64,000 nt of DNA from Gammaproteobacteria bacterium (GTDB lineage Bacteria; Pseudomonadota; Gammaproteobacteria; Pseudomonadales; Azotimanducaceae), in assembly GCA_026707735.1 (NCBI GenBank), contig JAPOWH010000003.1:62001-126000 (forward strand). The letters run 5' to 3'. The notes under the pieces were generated by a model. It saw only the letters and a program-made list of their open reading frames with translations, was not told the DNA's origin and did not search any database. Below are positions 1-10,037 of this stretch, piece by piece. Made by a program: the position numbers and the translations under genes. Positions within the stretch are counted from its first letter, which is position 1. Each line of letters starts with the position of its first letter.

Positions 1-411
1 GTAATGATTGCACCAAATGCTAGTCCGCCAGTCGTGAAGATCCTTGACTACAGCAAGCATGCTTTCGAGCGCAAGAAGCAGATCAATGCGAATAAGAAGC
101 GGCAGAAAGGAACGCAGCTCAAGGAGATATGGCTACGGCCTAACACGAGAGAAGGTGATTACAACATCAAGATTCGCTCCGTCGAGCGATTTTTGGCTGA
201 GGGAGACAAAGCCAAGATAACGCTGAAGTTCAGGGGCCGCGAGGTGTTGCACCCCGAGATTGGAATGGAAATGTTGGATAAGGTGGAAAAGGATCTGGCT
301 GAGATCGCTACGGTCGAAATGCGACCTAAAGTGGAAGGAAAACAAATGGTCATGATTCTTGCTCCGCTTAGCAAGAAGGGAAAGGCGCAGCAGGCAAATG
401 CCAAAGCTTAA
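1..411 (+). CDS. infC: Translation initiation factor IF-3, 5' end outside window
   Basis: IF-3 binds the 30S subunit, prevents premature 50S joining and proofreads start codon and initiator tRNA. About 136 residues are visible of a protein that is usually near 180. The reading frame is open at base 1, so the missing N-terminal domain lies off the window and the gene is not truncated. Visible parts are the end of the N-domain ([11 protein letters not shown], matching the family's VEISPNAEPPV), the lysine-rich linker, and the C-domain with [27 protein letters not shown] and the terminal I-L-A-P. It overlaps rpmI by 14 bases, the usual coupled infC-rpmI-rplT arrangement. Confidence 0.97.
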   Translation, partial: VMIAPNASPPVVKILDYSKHAFERKKQINANKKRQKGTQLKEIWLRPNTREGDYNIKIRSVERFLAEGDKAKITLKFRGREVLHPEIGMEMLDKVEKDLAEIATVEMRPKVEGKQMVMILAPLSKKGKAQQANAKA

Positions 412-598
412 GACACACCGCGGGGCGGCGAAACGTTTTCGTCGCACATCGACGGGCTACAAGCACAAACGAACAGGCAAGAATCACTTGCAAACCAAGA
501 AATCGCAGCAACGCAAGCGTCAATTGCGCGGATTCAAGGCAGTGTCTCCGGGAGATACGGCCAAGCTAGACGCGCTGCTACCGTACGACGCACGATAG
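398..598 (+). CDS. rpmI: 50S ribosomal protein L35
   Basis: Small basic protein of the large ribosomal subunit, 66 residues and thus of normal length. It begins [14 protein letters not shown], the hallmark start of L35. The ATG at 398 lies inside the end of infC, 14 bases before its stop. A purine-rich AAGAAGGGAAAGG just upstream can act as ribosome-binding site. An in-frame ATG at 359 also exists but would add 13 residues not found in L35. Confidence 0.97.
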   Translation: MPKLKTHRGAAKRFRRTSTGYKHKRTGKNHLQTKKSQQRKRQLRGFKAVSPGDTAKLDALLPYDAR

Positions 599-613
599 AC
601 AGAAGGAAATTCA

Positions 614-973
614 GTGCCAAGAGCGAGAAATAGCGTAGCTTCCCGTGCTCGTCGAAAGAAGGTCCTGAAACAGGCAAAGGGCTACTACGGTGCACGGAGT
701 CGCACTTTCAAGGTGGCCAAGCAGGCGGTCATAAAAGCAGGTCAGTATGCGTACCGTGATCGTCGCCAGCGCAAGCGGCAGTTTCGCTCTCTTTGGATCA
801 TGCGCATCAATGCTGCAGCCCGTCAAAATGGCATGACATATAGCCGTTTAATGGATGGACTAAAAAAGGCGTCCATCGACATTGACCGCAAGGTTCTTGC
901 TGATCTGGCAGTCAATGAAACTGCAGCCTTTACTAGTTTGGTGAACGAAGCGAAAAACGCTCTGGCCGCCTAA
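614..973 (+). CDS. rplT: 50S ribosomal protein L20
   Basis: Early-assembling large-subunit protein that binds 23S rRNA; in related bacteria it also represses its own operon post-transcriptionally. It has 119 residues, the standard length, and starts [16 protein letters not shown] with the conserved K-G-Y-Y-G-A-R-S-R and Y-A-Y-R-D-R-R. The start is GTG, preceded by AGAAGGAAA. It sits 15 bases after rpmI and belongs to the infC operon. Confidence 0.97.
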   Translation: MPRARNSVASRARRKKVLKQAKGYYGARSRTFKVAKQAVIKAGQYAYRDRRQRKRQFRSLWIMRINAAARQNGMTYSRLMDGLKKASIDIDRKVLADLAVNETAAFTSLVNEAKNALAA

Positions 974-1073
974 GCCAATCCTCGCGTTTTAAGCTGCTTC
1001 GTTGTACACGAATGATGAATCGTGCATTGCTAGCATTGCAACCGGCAATAGCCACTGCTGACCTCGTCGGTAG

Positions 1074-2054
<981 letters not shown>

Positions 2055-2062
2055 GTGCACAG

Positions 2063-4423
2063 ATGCGAGTAAGCGAAAGGTGGCTACGTGAGTGGGTAAA
2101 CCCCAATCTCTCGTTGGATCAAATTTGCGAACAGTTGACTAACGCCGGGCTGGAGGTTGACTCTGTCAGCCAGATAGGGCCGGAATTTAGTGGTGTCGAT
2201 GTTGGCGAGATCACCTCCGTCTCGAAGCATCCTAGATCCGATCATTTGACAATTTGCACGGTTGACTCAGGCCGAGGTAATTTCAATGTGGTTTGCGGCG
2301 CTCCCAACGCCCGTAGAGGCATGAAGAGCGCGTACGCACGAGTAGGAGCTGAAGTAGCCGGCAATGTACTTGTAGAGAAAGCTTCAATACAGGGTGTTGA
2401 CTCCGAAGGCATGTTGTGCAGTGGAAAAGAACTCGGAATCAATGAGGATCATTCAGGAATATTGGAGCTCAACTCAGATGCACACATTGGCAGGTCAGTT
2501 GCCGATGAGCTTGAACTTCACGACCACTGCATTGAATTGGACCTGACTCCAAACCGAGGAGATTGCTTCTCGGTGTGTGGAATTGCACGCGAATTGGCAG
2601 CCATTAACGACCAGCAATTGAAAGTGCCATCGGTTGGAGCGTCAAAGACAACCTCTGATGCACGCATACCCATCACGTTGGATGCCCCAGACGGGTGCCC
2701 AATCTATTTGGGACGAATCATCGAAAATGTCAACGTCAACGCGCGAGTCCCTCACTGGATGATTCGGAAGCTCCATGCCTCAGGCATTCGCCCGATTAAT
2801 GCGATCGTGGACGTGCTCAACTACGTGATGCTGGAACTCGGTCAGCCAATGCACGCATTTGACCTTGATCACGTGCGAGAGGGCATCGTCGTTCGTTACG
2901 CGAATGCCGGCGAGAAGTTGATGCTGCTTGATGGCAGCGAAGCGGAACTCGACAGTGAGGTTCTTGCAATTACGAGCGGCGATGCTCCTGTTGCGATAGC
3001 TGGCGTGATAGGGGGATTAAACAGTGGTGTTTCCCTAGCAACTCAGCATGTATTGCTAGAGTGCGCTTTTTTCGCTCCTGAAGCAATATTTGGAACGGCC
3101 CGAAAATATGGCTTGCAAACGGACGCTTCTACACGCTACGAAAGGGGTGTTGATTATGCGCTTCAGGACCTAGCGATGGAGCGAGCAACAGTGCTCATAC
3201 TGGACATTGCTGGCGGATCCGCAGGACCGACAGTGAATTCCCGCTCGCCAAGGCACTTGCCACAAACAGAGAAACTGAGCATCCACAAGGAACGTCTGGA
3301 TCAACTAATCGGAGAGCACATCTCTGATGAGATTGTCTACGGCATATTTGAGCGGTTGGGTTTCGAACCTGAAGAGCCTGCAGAAGACTGGACTGTGATA
3401 TCTCCAACCCACAGATTCGATATCAACATCGAAGAGGATTTGGTCGAAGAGGTGTGCCGGATCTATGGCTATGATCGAATTGGAGCGCGACTGCCTGCTA
3501 CGCCCTTGAACTTAGAACCGGCTAAAAGTGCTCTAGGGGACTCGACTGACTTGCGTGTTAGGTTGTGTTCCTTGGGTTATAACGAGACGATCGCCTACAG
3601 CTTTATTGATCGGACAAGGTACGCACATTTCACAGAGAGTGATGAGTCTCCCACGCTTCAAAATCCGATGTCGTCCGACCGTGAAGTCATGCGATGCTCA
3701 CTGTTGCCAGGTCTGTTGGACGTCGTTGCCTACAATGTCGCGCGGCAACATGATCTAGTTCGCCTATTCGAGCATGGTCAATGCTTTCAATTCTCCAATG
3801 GAGAATTGATTCAGAAAGACCATCTTGCGGCTGTGGCGTGGGGAATGCGGCACCCTGAAGGATGGGCTAACGATCGCGAGCGATTCGATTTTTTTGACAT
3901 GAAGGGGCACGTAGAGGAGCTGTTGCCCCAGGGAACAATTGAATTTCGGCAAGCGACGAAATCGTGGTTCCAACCGGGAAACGCGGCGGATGTGTTCGTG
4001 GATGGCATTGAGATTGGATCAGTTGGTCAGATCCATCCTGATGCGCAATCAACTTTCGATGTGGAGGGTCCAATTTTCGCGTTTGAGTTTGTTGCCGAAA
4101 GTTTGCTGGACGATAACCCGCGGCAATACAGCAACATCAGTGCACATCCGTCAATTCGGCGGGATCTGGCGCTGGTGCTCGATGAATCAGTTACCACTGC
4201 CCAGATAAGAGACAAGGTAGTTGAAGTGCTTGGAGATCGTCTAGCAGAATTTACTGTGTTCGATGTATATCGAAGCAAACAACTCAGCGAAGGCAAAAAA
4301 AGCGTCGCCATTGGCATGAAGTTGCAGGAGACTTCACGCACATTACTCGATTCCGAGGCAACCTCCAGCATTGAATCGGTGGTTGCGGAGTTGAAAAACG
4401 CTTTTGGCGCACAATTGCGATAG
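2063..4423 (+). CDS. pheT: Phenylalanyl-tRNA synthetase beta subunit
   Basis: Partner of PheS in the tetrameric enzyme; it binds tRNA-Phe and edits mischarged Tyr-tRNA. Its 786 residues are near the E. coli length of 795. Domains in order are an N-terminal helix, an EMAP/MetG-type tRNA-binding OB fold (about 40-150, with H-P-R-S-D-H-L), the B3/B4 editing domain (about 215-370), the B5 domain, the inactive class II core, and a C-terminal ferredoxin-like anticodon-binding domain containing H-P-S-I-R-R-D-L-A. It follows pheS by 8 bases and is clearly co-transcribed. Confidence 0.97.
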   Translation: MRVSERWLREWVNPNLSLDQICEQLTNAGLEVDSVSQIGPEFSGVDVGEITSVSKHPRSDHLTICTVDSGRGNFNVVCGAPNARRGMKSAYARVGAEVAGNVLVEKASIQGVDSEGMLCSGKELGINEDHSGILELNSDAHIGRSVADELELHDHCIELDLTPNRGDCFSVCGIARELAAINDQQLKVPSVGASKTTSDARIPITLDAPDGCPIYLGRIIENVNVNARVPHWMIRKLHASGIRPINAIVDVLNYVMLELGQPMHAFDLDHVREGIVVRYANAGEKLMLLDGSEAELDSEVLAITSGDAPVAIAGVIGGLNSGVSLATQHVLLECAFFAPEAIFGTARKYGLQTDASTRYERGVDYALQDLAMERATVLILDIAGGSAGPTVNSRSPRHLPQTEKLSIHKERLDQLIGEHISDEIVYGIFERLGFEPEEPAEDWTVISPTHRFDINIEEDLVEEVCRIYGYDRIGARLPATPLNLEPAKSALGDSTDLRVRLCSLGYNETIAYSFIDRTRYAHFTESDESPTLQNPMSSDREVMRCSLLPGLLDVVAYNVARQHDLVRLFEHGQCFQFSNGELIQKDHLAAVAWGMRHPEGWANDRERFDFFDMKGHVEELLPQGTIEFRQATKSWFQPGNAADVFVDGIEIGSVGQIHPDAQSTFDVEGPIFAFEFVAESLLDDNPRQYSNISAHPSIRRDLALVLDESVTTAQIRDKVVEVLGDRLAEFTVFDVYRSKQLSEGKKSVAIGMKLQETSRTLLDSEATSSIESVVAELKNAFGAQLR

Positions 4424-4441
4424 GATAAAGTTGGGGAAAAT

Positions 4442-4449
4442 AGGGGAGG
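4442..4449 (+). promoter_or_regulatory. Ribosome-binding site deciding the ihfA TTG start
   Basis: AGGGGAGG ends 10 bases before a TTG at 4460. No in-frame ATG or GTG lies close by, and TTG restores the full family length, so TTG is the likely start codon. Confidence 0.6.
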
Positions 4450-4459
4450 CACAACAAAA

Positions 4460-4777
4460 TTGGGAGAAGACAACAAAGTACTGACACGTGCTGATTTGGC
4501 GCAAGCGCTCAAGCAGGAACTCGGTATCAATCAACGGGAAGCAAACGACGTTGTTGCGTGCTTTTTCGATGAGGTGACTGCGGGACTCGAGCGCAACGAC
4601 TGCGTGAAACTGGCACGATTCGGCACATTCGAAACACGCGACAAGAGCGCTCGTCCAGGGCGCAACCTAAAGACTGGCGAGGCCGCAACCATTGCTGCCC
4701 GTCGCGTGGTTACCTTTCGATCCAGCACCATGCTGAAGAACCGCATCCTAGAGTATGCCGGACCAGGAATCGAATAA
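4460..4777 (+). CDS. ihfA: Integration host factor alpha subunit
   Basis: Nucleoid protein that, with IhfB, bends DNA sharply at specific sites in recombination, replication and promoter activation. It has 105 residues, close to the usual 99-100. The HU/IHF fold is clear: L-T-R-A-D-L-A near the start, F-G-T-F-E-T, and the DNA-inserting arm R-P-G-R-N-L-K-T-G-E with the intercalating proline, followed by A-R-R-V-V-T-F. The start codon is TTG. Its end overlaps the next gene by 23 bases. The pheT-ihfA-merR order is typical of gammaproteobacteria. Confidence 0.95.
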   Translation: MGEDNKVLTRADLAQALKQELGINQREANDVVACFFDEVTAGLERNDCVKLARFGTFETRDKSARPGRNLKTGEAATIAARRVVTFRSSTMLKNRILEYAGPGIE

Positions 4778-5141
4778 GTATCCTGACATCCCGAGCAAAC
4801 TCTACTTCACTATTGGTGAAGTTAGCGAGCTATGCGATGTCAAGCCATCAGCGCTGCGCTATTGGGAGCAGGAATTCAAGCAGCTTCAGAAGCTGGAGCG
4901 TCGTGCAAATAGGCGTTACTACAAGCGCGAAGACATCCTATTTGTGCGTCGAGTGAAGGAACTTGTCCACGAACAGGGCTATACGATCAATGGTGCAAGG
5001 CAACATCTTGCCGCTCAAAGCAAGAAGCCGCAATCAAGCGACCTTGTCGACTCTATTGTCTATTTCGACATAGACGAAATTATTGGCGATCTTGAAGAAG
5101 TCAAGGAAATTCTCAGCTCTGCCAGCCCAAAATCCGAGTAA
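4755..5141 (+). CDS. MerR-family transcriptional regulator
   Basis: Small DNA-binding protein of 128 residues. A MerR winged helix-turn-helix is visible at about 17-85 (Y-F-T-I-G-E-V-S-E-L-C-D-V, L-R-Y-W-E-Q-E-F, R-R-Y-Y-K-R-E-D). A short C-terminal helix and tail follow, with no cysteine cluster for metal sensing. This is the conserved MerR-like gene that follows ihfA in many gammaproteobacteria; its target is not evident. It overlaps ihfA by 23 bases, so translation is probably coupled. Confidence 0.9.
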   Translation: MPDQESNKYPDIPSKLYFTIGEVSELCDVKPSALRYWEQEFKQLQKLERRANRRYYKREDILFVRRVKELVHEQGYTINGARQHLAAQSKKPQSSDLVDSIVYFDIDEIIGDLEEVKEILSSASPKSE

Positions 5142-5363
5142 GTGGCTGCATTCGCTTGACTTTATTGGTCAGTTACCGTCGCAAACGGATCCGTTTAGCC
5201 CATACTCACTGTAGGTTCAGCGAGCTTTCAGCTTCGGGTGCGTCCTCTATGGATAGAGTTGCACTGTTGTGCCCGTGCCGACAAATTTCTTAGCGCGTAT
5301 TGGGCTGGATTCCTTAGTTAGATCGCTCTAGAACTTGGTCCAGCTCGCGGAATTTACTGCAAT

Positions 5364-5390
5364 TTGGCTAGTATTGGTATAGGTTATTAT
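5364..5390 (+). promoter_or_regulatory. Possible sigma-70 promoter of tRNA-Pro
   Basis: TTGGCT (5364-5369) and TATTAT (5385-5390) are separated by 15 bases and end 21 bases before the mature tRNA. The spacing is shorter than the ideal 17, so the call is tentative. Confidence 0.35.
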
Positions 5391-5411
5391 GATCTCAGTC
5401 TAGCGATATCA

Positions 5412-5488
5412 CGGGACGTGGCGCAGTCTGGTAGCGCACGTGACTGGGGGTCACGTGGTCGCCGGTTCGAATCCGGCCGTCCCGACCA
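5412..5488 (+). tRNA. tRNA-Pro, anticodon GGG
   Basis: A 77-base cloverleaf. The acceptor stem CGGGACG pairs with CGTCCCG, followed by A and an encoded CCA. The anticodon stem CGTGA/TCACG closes the loop CTGGGGG, with the anticodon GGG at 5446-5448. The T arm GCCGG-TTCGAAT-CCGGC is perfect. It reads CCC and CCU proline codons. It lies downstream of the ihfA-merR genes, as in many gammaproteobacteria. Confidence 0.97.
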
Positions 5489-5793
5489 TATTCTCCAAGA
5501 TTCCCACAGGTGAGGTCAGTTCTCAATTACGCTAGCACCTAGCAACCTTATGGACGATGGCCACAACACAATGCTTCGAGAGTCGCAATAGCGCTGTCGG
5601 CGCGAATCTATTCACAATACGGGCTAACTCTCTTAGCCGATTCGTCTGACAAAGTCTTACACATTGTCAGGCTCTTTCTGTCGTGAGAACGCGAAAATTC
5701 TGATAGCCAACAACGCTATATGCTCCGTCAAGCTACAACAGTTCATCGTGATTGGCAGTAGCAAACTCCTATTCGCGGACGATCGTAAAGACC
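5489..5793. other. Gene-free stretch after tRNA-Pro
   Basis: About 305 bases between tRNA-Pro and the convergent aldolase gene. No convincing reading frame, strong hairpin terminator or repeat was seen. Confidence 0.6.
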
Positions 5794-6546
5794 TTACTCT
5801 CCAGCAACGTGCTTTACGCCTTCACGAATACCTTGGCTCGCCCAATCGTGCCAAGACATTGTGAAGAACTGAAATCCCATCTGGATAAGGGTTTGAGGTT
5901 CAATTCCCGGTGGTACGAAGTACATCCCTGGTGCAACACCGTTTTCGCGGCAGGTTCGCGCAACCGTGCCGATGGCCTCGTGGTACTTCGGATTTGTGTA
6001 GTCGAGAGGGACGTCAAGATTGATCGAGAAGTCCGAAGGTCCAATCAACAACGCGTTGATGCCAGGCGTTGTAACGATGTCGACTAGGTTCGAAAAGGCC
6101 TCTTGGGTTTCCACCATTGGGATTATGAGTACATTGTCGTTTACGGCGTCCAAATAGTCGCGGTAGTTGTCAAAGTCGCCCCAATCCCCTCGTGCTCCGG
6201 CAGAACTGCGGATTCCATCAAAGGGATACTTTGAATACTGAACCATGTCTGCCGCTGCGGGACCAGAATTGACCATAGGACATACCACTCCCTTGGCGCC
6301 CTGATCAAGCGCGTAGCAAATCTGTTCCGCCGTGTTGTCCCCGACACGAATTATGGGAATCGCACTTCCTCCCCTCATGGCTGCAATAGGGAAGTTGAGC
6401 CGTTTGATCTCTACGGGTGAGTGCTGTGTATCGAACAAAAGGAAATCCAATCCGGAGCGAGCCAGGAATCTGGTTTCGTTGTCCCAGGATGCTGTAGAGC
6501 CGATGGCAACTTTTCCTGCCTTGAGTTTGTCCAGCATAGGGTTCAT
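5794..6546 (-). CDS. HpcH/HpaI-family aldolase
   Basis: Predicted cytoplasmic metal-dependent class II aldolase that cleaves 2-oxo-4-hydroxy acids to pyruvate or a related oxoacid plus an aldehyde. Its 250 residues match the family. Motifs in order are G-S-T-A-S-W near the start, the D-T-Q-H-S-P loop (family D-x-E-H), R-V-G-D, the D-Q-G-A-K-G-V-V-C-P-M strand, and M-V-E-T-Q-E-A with I-G-P-S-D-F-S, which supplies the metal-binding Glu and Asp. The substrate cannot be told from sequence. It lies on the minus strand downstream of the DUF899 gene, with a 127-base gap. Confidence 0.85.
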   Translation of the reverse strand: MNPMLDKLKAGKVAIGSTASWDNETRFLARSGLDFLLFDTQHSPVEIKRLNFPIAAMRGGSAIPIIRVGDNTAEQICYALDQGAKGVVCPMVNSGPAAADMVQYSKYPFDGIRSSAGARGDWGDFDNYRDYLDAVNDNVLIIPMVETQEAFSNLVDIVTTPGINALLIGPSDFSINLDVPLDYTNPKYHEAIGTVARTCRENGVAPGMYFVPPGIEPQTLIQMGFQFFTMSWHDWASQGIREGVKHVAGE

Positions 6547-6673
6547 TTGGCGCTCTCCTTTATAGATTCAAGTGGCGGCTAATGTTACAGAAGGAGTTTA
6601 AGACCACTTAAGCATGCGATGCACAAGCGACTTGACAACTGGGGTCGGGAAAGGTCGCGATAAACAGTCTTCG

Positions 6674-7276
6674 TCAGTCTTGGACGTTTTGACCCCCATC
6701 CTCCATGGTCTCCGGTACAGTCCAATACCGAAATTGGGGAGTCCACTCGGATTCTCCAAGCCCTGCGAGACCTAGCAGATTCCAAAGTGGGCAATAGAGA
6801 TCTCCTGGGCCGAATATGCACCCATTCTTCCTAAAGATCTTGTCTCCTCTACGCTCATAGGTTGCGGCACCCGGCATGTCGTCGTAGTCGTCCATTTTTG
6901 TTTGTTCTTGCATGTAGGCGCCTCCGCCATGGGAGGCCAGTCTGAATCTCCACCCACGAGAATTGGCAAAACGTCTTTGAACATCAGGACTGTCTTTGGA
7001 GACCAGTACTACCGATAGCGCAGATTCCAAGTGTGGCACGAAACCATTGAGTCCGTCGGCCCAGAGCGTGCAGTATCGACACCCTTGCCCCATGTTGTGG
7101 ATAAGCAGTAGTTTGTCGTGTGGGCCAAACAATTCCAGCATTGTGGATTGCCCGAATTCCGTTTCAAATTCGTAATTCGGCACCTCGGTAGGCTCCGTGG
7201 ATTGGTGAAGCTCTCGCAGCTTTTTGCCCAGTTCGAAGATCTGGCTCTCTATCTCTTGAATTTGCGCTTGGCTCAT
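6674..7276 (-). CDS. DUF899-family thioredoxin-like protein
   Basis: 200 residues. The signature G-Q-G-C-R-Y-C-T-L-W-A-D-G (C-x-x-C in a thioredoxin-like strand-helix unit) and the later H-G-G-G and P-L-W-N-L-L-G-L motifs identify the DUF899 (COG4312) family, whose biochemical role is not established. No signal peptide is seen, so it is probably cytoplasmic. The N-terminus is an amphipathic helix (Q-I-Q-E-I-E-S-Q). A TATAAT-type minus 10 lies about 45 bases upstream of the start on the same strand. Confidence 0.8.
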   Translation of the reverse strand: MSQAQIQEIESQIFELGKKLRELHQSTEPTEVPNYEFETEFGQSTMLELFGPHDKLLLIHNMGQGCRYCTLWADGLNGFVPHLESALSVVLVSKDSPDVQRRFANSRGWRFRLASHGGGAYMQEQTKMDDYDDMPGAATYERRGDKIFRKNGCIFGPGDLYCPLWNLLGLAGLGESEWTPQFRYWTVPETMEDGGQNVQD

Positions 7277-7718
7277 GGTCGCAGGGATATCCTCTATCTA
7301 AAATTGGATAAGAAACGCCCGATTATAGGTCTGCACGAGCTTGCTTTGATGCTTGAGGTTTCTTCCGCAGTCCCTGCAGTAAATGTTCCTTAGGACGACG
7401 GGCGAGACGACCCAAAGTCGACAACGGTTGCCACACGCAAAGCCAGTTCGATGGTTGCGAGTCTTGTGTCCTCATGGAGATTTTTCCCGACTTACAAGAT
7501 CTCGTAAACGGCTACTTCCTCCTGCATGGGAATTCTGAGCCAATGCATCAAAGCTCTTGCAGTGTTTGCTCTCAAACTATCTATTGCTCAGGGGGTGTTG
7601 GTCTAGAATGAACGTGCTAAGTCGCGTCAGGTAAACTAACGTTGATTGGGCTGAATTCACATAGACATGCGCCAGATCATAGTTTTTGCCTGAATGAAAC
7701 GTAGGTAGCGAACCAAAA
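7277..7718. other. Divergent intergenic region
   Basis: About 440 bases between the divergent DUF899 and TlpA-like genes. Apart from the minus 10 for the left gene, nothing recognisable was seen, and there is no plausible short gene. Confidence 0.6.
7322..7327 (-). promoter_or_regulatory. Minus 10 box for the DUF899 gene
   Basis: On the minus strand this reads TATAAT, a perfect consensus, 45 bases before the ATG at 7276. The minus 35 at normal spacing is poor (ATCAAA), so the site is inferred mainly from the minus 10. Confidence 0.4.
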
Positions 7719-8336
7719 ATGAAAATTGATGCACGAAAAATAGGATTGGCTTGTGGAGGCTTCCTTTTCGCAATCGGAACCATCTGGGTTCACTACGAAG
7801 TCAAGGCAATTCTTGAGCCTGCCGCCGCATTGGGTAGCGGATCCCTGCGAAGCGCTGGCACGCTTGAAATCGGAGAACCCATGCCGGATTTCTCGAGCGT
7901 AGGACTAGACGGCAACCTTGTGTCTCTGTCTGAGTTTCAAGGTGATGAAGTCGTAGTGATCGACTTCTGGGCAACTTGGTGCAAACCATGCATTAAAGGT
8001 ATGCCGGATTTGCAAAACATCCATAAGGAATTAGGTGATGAGGGTGTCAAAGTCTTGGCAGTGAATGTCGGAGAGCGTGTAGACAAAGTGCAAGACTTCA
8101 TGGAGAGAGAAGACTACAGCTTTCGTGTCGTAATGGACCCCGACAAAGAAATTAAAGACCTCTACGGGGTAGGTGGCATACCTCAGCTGATCGTTGTGGA
8201 CAAGAGCGGACGCCCACGTCACATTGAGATTGGCTATCCGATGTCGCAGAGTCAGGCTGATCTTCGAAAGCAACGGCTAAGAAAGCTGCTAAGAGAACTA
8301 CTTAACGAGCCCTCACCCAATTCCACAAACGCCTAA
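7719..8336 (+). CDS. TlpA-like membrane-anchored thiol-disulfide protein
   Basis: 205 residues. A single hydrophobic segment (about 8-25) would anchor it with the catalytic domain in the periplasm. The thioredoxin fold spans about 48-185, with F-W-A-T-W-C-K-P-C (W87-C91) and the cis-proline G-G-I-P-Q-L-I-V. It resembles the TlpA/ResA reductases that reduce specific periplasmic thiols, for example in cytochrome maturation; the substrate here is unknown. It ends 9 bases before the ABC ATPase gene and probably starts an operon with the ATPase, the permease and perhaps the helical-repeat gene. Confidence 0.88.
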   Translation: MKIDARKIGLACGGFLFAIGTIWVHYEVKAILEPAAALGSGSLRSAGTLEIGEPMPDFSSVGLDGNLVSLSEFQGDEVVVIDFWATWCKPCIKGMPDLQNIHKELGDEGVKVLAVNVGERVDKVQDFMEREDYSFRVVMDPDKEIKDLYGVGGIPQLIVVDKSGRPRHIEIGYPMSQSQADLRKQRLRKLLRELLNEPSPNSTNA

Positions 8337-8345
8337 TATTTTGTT

Positions 8346-9080
8346 TTGAGCGTCATCGTCACGGAGCATTTAGCCAAGACATTTTGGCGGAACAAGGTTG
8401 CTCTTCAGGGACTCGACCTCGAGGTGAAGGATTCCGAAGTCTTCGGCCTGTTTGGTCCGAAAGGCGCTGGAAAGTCGACTACGATTCGATTGCTTCTGAA
8501 TTTCTTGAAACCAACGCGCGGAACTGCCCGGCTGTTTGGCGAACCCGCAAACGATACAACTCACCGTCATCGTCTAGGCTACCTGCCCGAGGACATTAGC
8601 TTGCCGCGATACTACACGGGTAGAAGTCTGCTTGACTTTTGCGGGCGTCTGTCTCGCCTCAATCGTCCCGAGCGCGAGCGGCGAACGGACCATCTGCTTG
8701 AGCGTTTCCGATTGAAGGATGATGCTGCAAGCAAGATTTCGAAGTACTCTCCAAGTGCAACACAGTGGCTGGGGATAGCGCAAGCTCTAATGGGCAATCC
8801 TGATCTCCTTATATTGGATGAGCCGCTGTCAAATTTCAGTACATCGGACCAAACAGAGTTTGGTGAGCTTATTCATGAATTGAGAAACCAAGGCACCACT
8901 GTTTTCCTAGCTTCGCATGCCATATCTCAGCTAGGGCCGATGTGCGACCGATTGGCGATTCTGGACCAAGGGGAGCTGAAACGACTAGAGGATCTTCGAA
9001 CGTGGGAGGAGAAAACCGAAGCACAGTTCGACGAACTCTTTCTCGACGCCGTCGGCAAGGAAGCTGCTAGCGATGGCTGA
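8346..9080 (+). CDS. ABC transporter ATP-binding protein, degenerate signature
   Basis: 244 residues. Walker A is G-P-K-G-A-G-K-S-T (37-45), Walker B L-L-I-L-D-E-P (154-160) and the switch His is H191. The Q-loop region contains G-Y-L-P-E-D. The usual signature L-S-G-G-x-x-Q is replaced by Y-S-P-S-A-T-Q (134-140), which is unusual because this motif contacts ATP in the dimer. The rest resembles the CcmA/NatA-type ATPases that drive ABC-2 exporters. The start is TTG at 8346; no ATG is available. The stop overlaps the permease start by 8 bases, so the two are coupled. Confidence 0.88.
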   Translation: MSVIVTEHLAKTFWRNKVALQGLDLEVKDSEVFGLFGPKGAGKSTTIRLLLNFLKPTRGTARLFGEPANDTTHRHRLGYLPEDISLPRYYTGRSLLDFCGRLSRLNRPERERRTDHLLERFRLKDDAASKISKYSPSATQWLGIAQALMGNPDLLILDEPLSNFSTSDQTEFGELIHELRNQGTTVFLASHAISQLGPMCDRLAILDQGELKRLEDLRTWEEKTEAQFDELFLDAVGKEAASDG

Positions 9081-9888
9081 GGTACTTACCATCGCGGGAG
9101 ATAGCCTGCGAGCGATGCTAAGTCGCCGATCATTGCTGGCGATTATTGTCGTGGCAGTCATCATTGTGGTGGGTTTTTATGTGATAGTTGGAAACATAGC
9201 CCAAGAATTGAATCCATCGGACCCATCAGTTTCTGGGTCGGAATCCGGTGCAGAATTGCTGGCCGATGCTCAAGATCGTGCCGTGCTAGCGCAAATCAAG
9301 CAGCTTCTTGCAATCTTCTTCGAGCTTGTTCTCTTTGGAGGTGTTGCAATATCAATACTGACGGGGGCATTCGCAATGTCGAGAGAACACTCCGGGGGCT
9401 CGTTTGCCTTGATTCTCTCTCGGCCAATAAAGCGTTGGCAACTTCTTGCTGGCAAATTTCTGGGCGTTATTGGCTTGCTGCTTGGGTATGCAGCCCTAAT
9501 CGGAGGTGCGTTAGCTATCTACACAGTTGCGTATGACCTCGAAATTCCCGAAACGCTCGCCGTTCCTTGGCTTGCATTCTGCCTATTTCTGATGTTGAGC
9601 TCGCTTGCATTCGTGCTTGCTACGGTGATGCACTACTCTCTTGCCGCGTTGCTTAGTTTCTACAGCTACTTGATTTGGACGTTTCAAGTCTTAACTGTGG
9701 GCACAGTTTTCCACAGCGTGTACGTTGCTCTTCCCAGTTTTGGCTTGTATGGTGTCCGCAACCAGGTTGTTGGCAACACGCTAGAGTACGGCTGGGATGT
9801 TGTGAGCGTACTGACCTTGTACGCGATGGATTTGACTGTGATATTCCTGCTGCTGGCATTGTGGCGACTTCACTACAAAAAAGTGTAG
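9073..9888 (+). CDS. ABC-2-type transporter permease
   Basis: 271 residues with about six membrane segments (near 20-42, 80-105, 130-155, 168-190, 195-218, 240-262). A periplasmic loop follows the first one (G-N-I-A-Q-E-L-N). The segment M-S-R-E-H-S-G-G-S-F-A-L-I-L-S-R-P-I matches the conserved coupling region of ABC-2 permeases (family R-E-x-x-x-G-x-x-x-x-L-S-x-P). It should export or extract a substrate together with the ATPase upstream, with which it overlaps by 8 bases. The substrate is unknown. A 149-base gap separates it from the helical-repeat gene. Confidence 0.88.
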   Translation: MAEVLTIAGDSLRAMLSRRSLLAIIVVAVIIVVGFYVIVGNIAQELNPSDPSVSGSESGAELLADAQDRAVLAQIKQLLAIFFELVLFGGVAISILTGAFAMSREHSGGSFALILSRPIKRWQLLAGKFLGVIGLLLGYAALIGGALAIYTVAYDLEIPETLAVPWLAFCLFLMLSSLAFVLATVMHYSLAALLSFYSYLIWTFQVLTVGTVFHSVYVALPSFGLYGVRNQVVGNTLEYGWDVVSVLTLYAMDLTVIFLLLALWRLHYKKV

Positions 9889-10037
9889 TGAATTGCGGCA
9901 TCACTAGAAAGTAAATCTGAAGCTGGGAGGGGTACTCGTCCCTTTTGGATCTCCGATTTAGCAAGTCCTTGTAACGCTATTGATTCCCCAGGCATCTAGG
10001 AGCCAACTGGGAGAATTTCATATTTCTTGAGGCAGAA

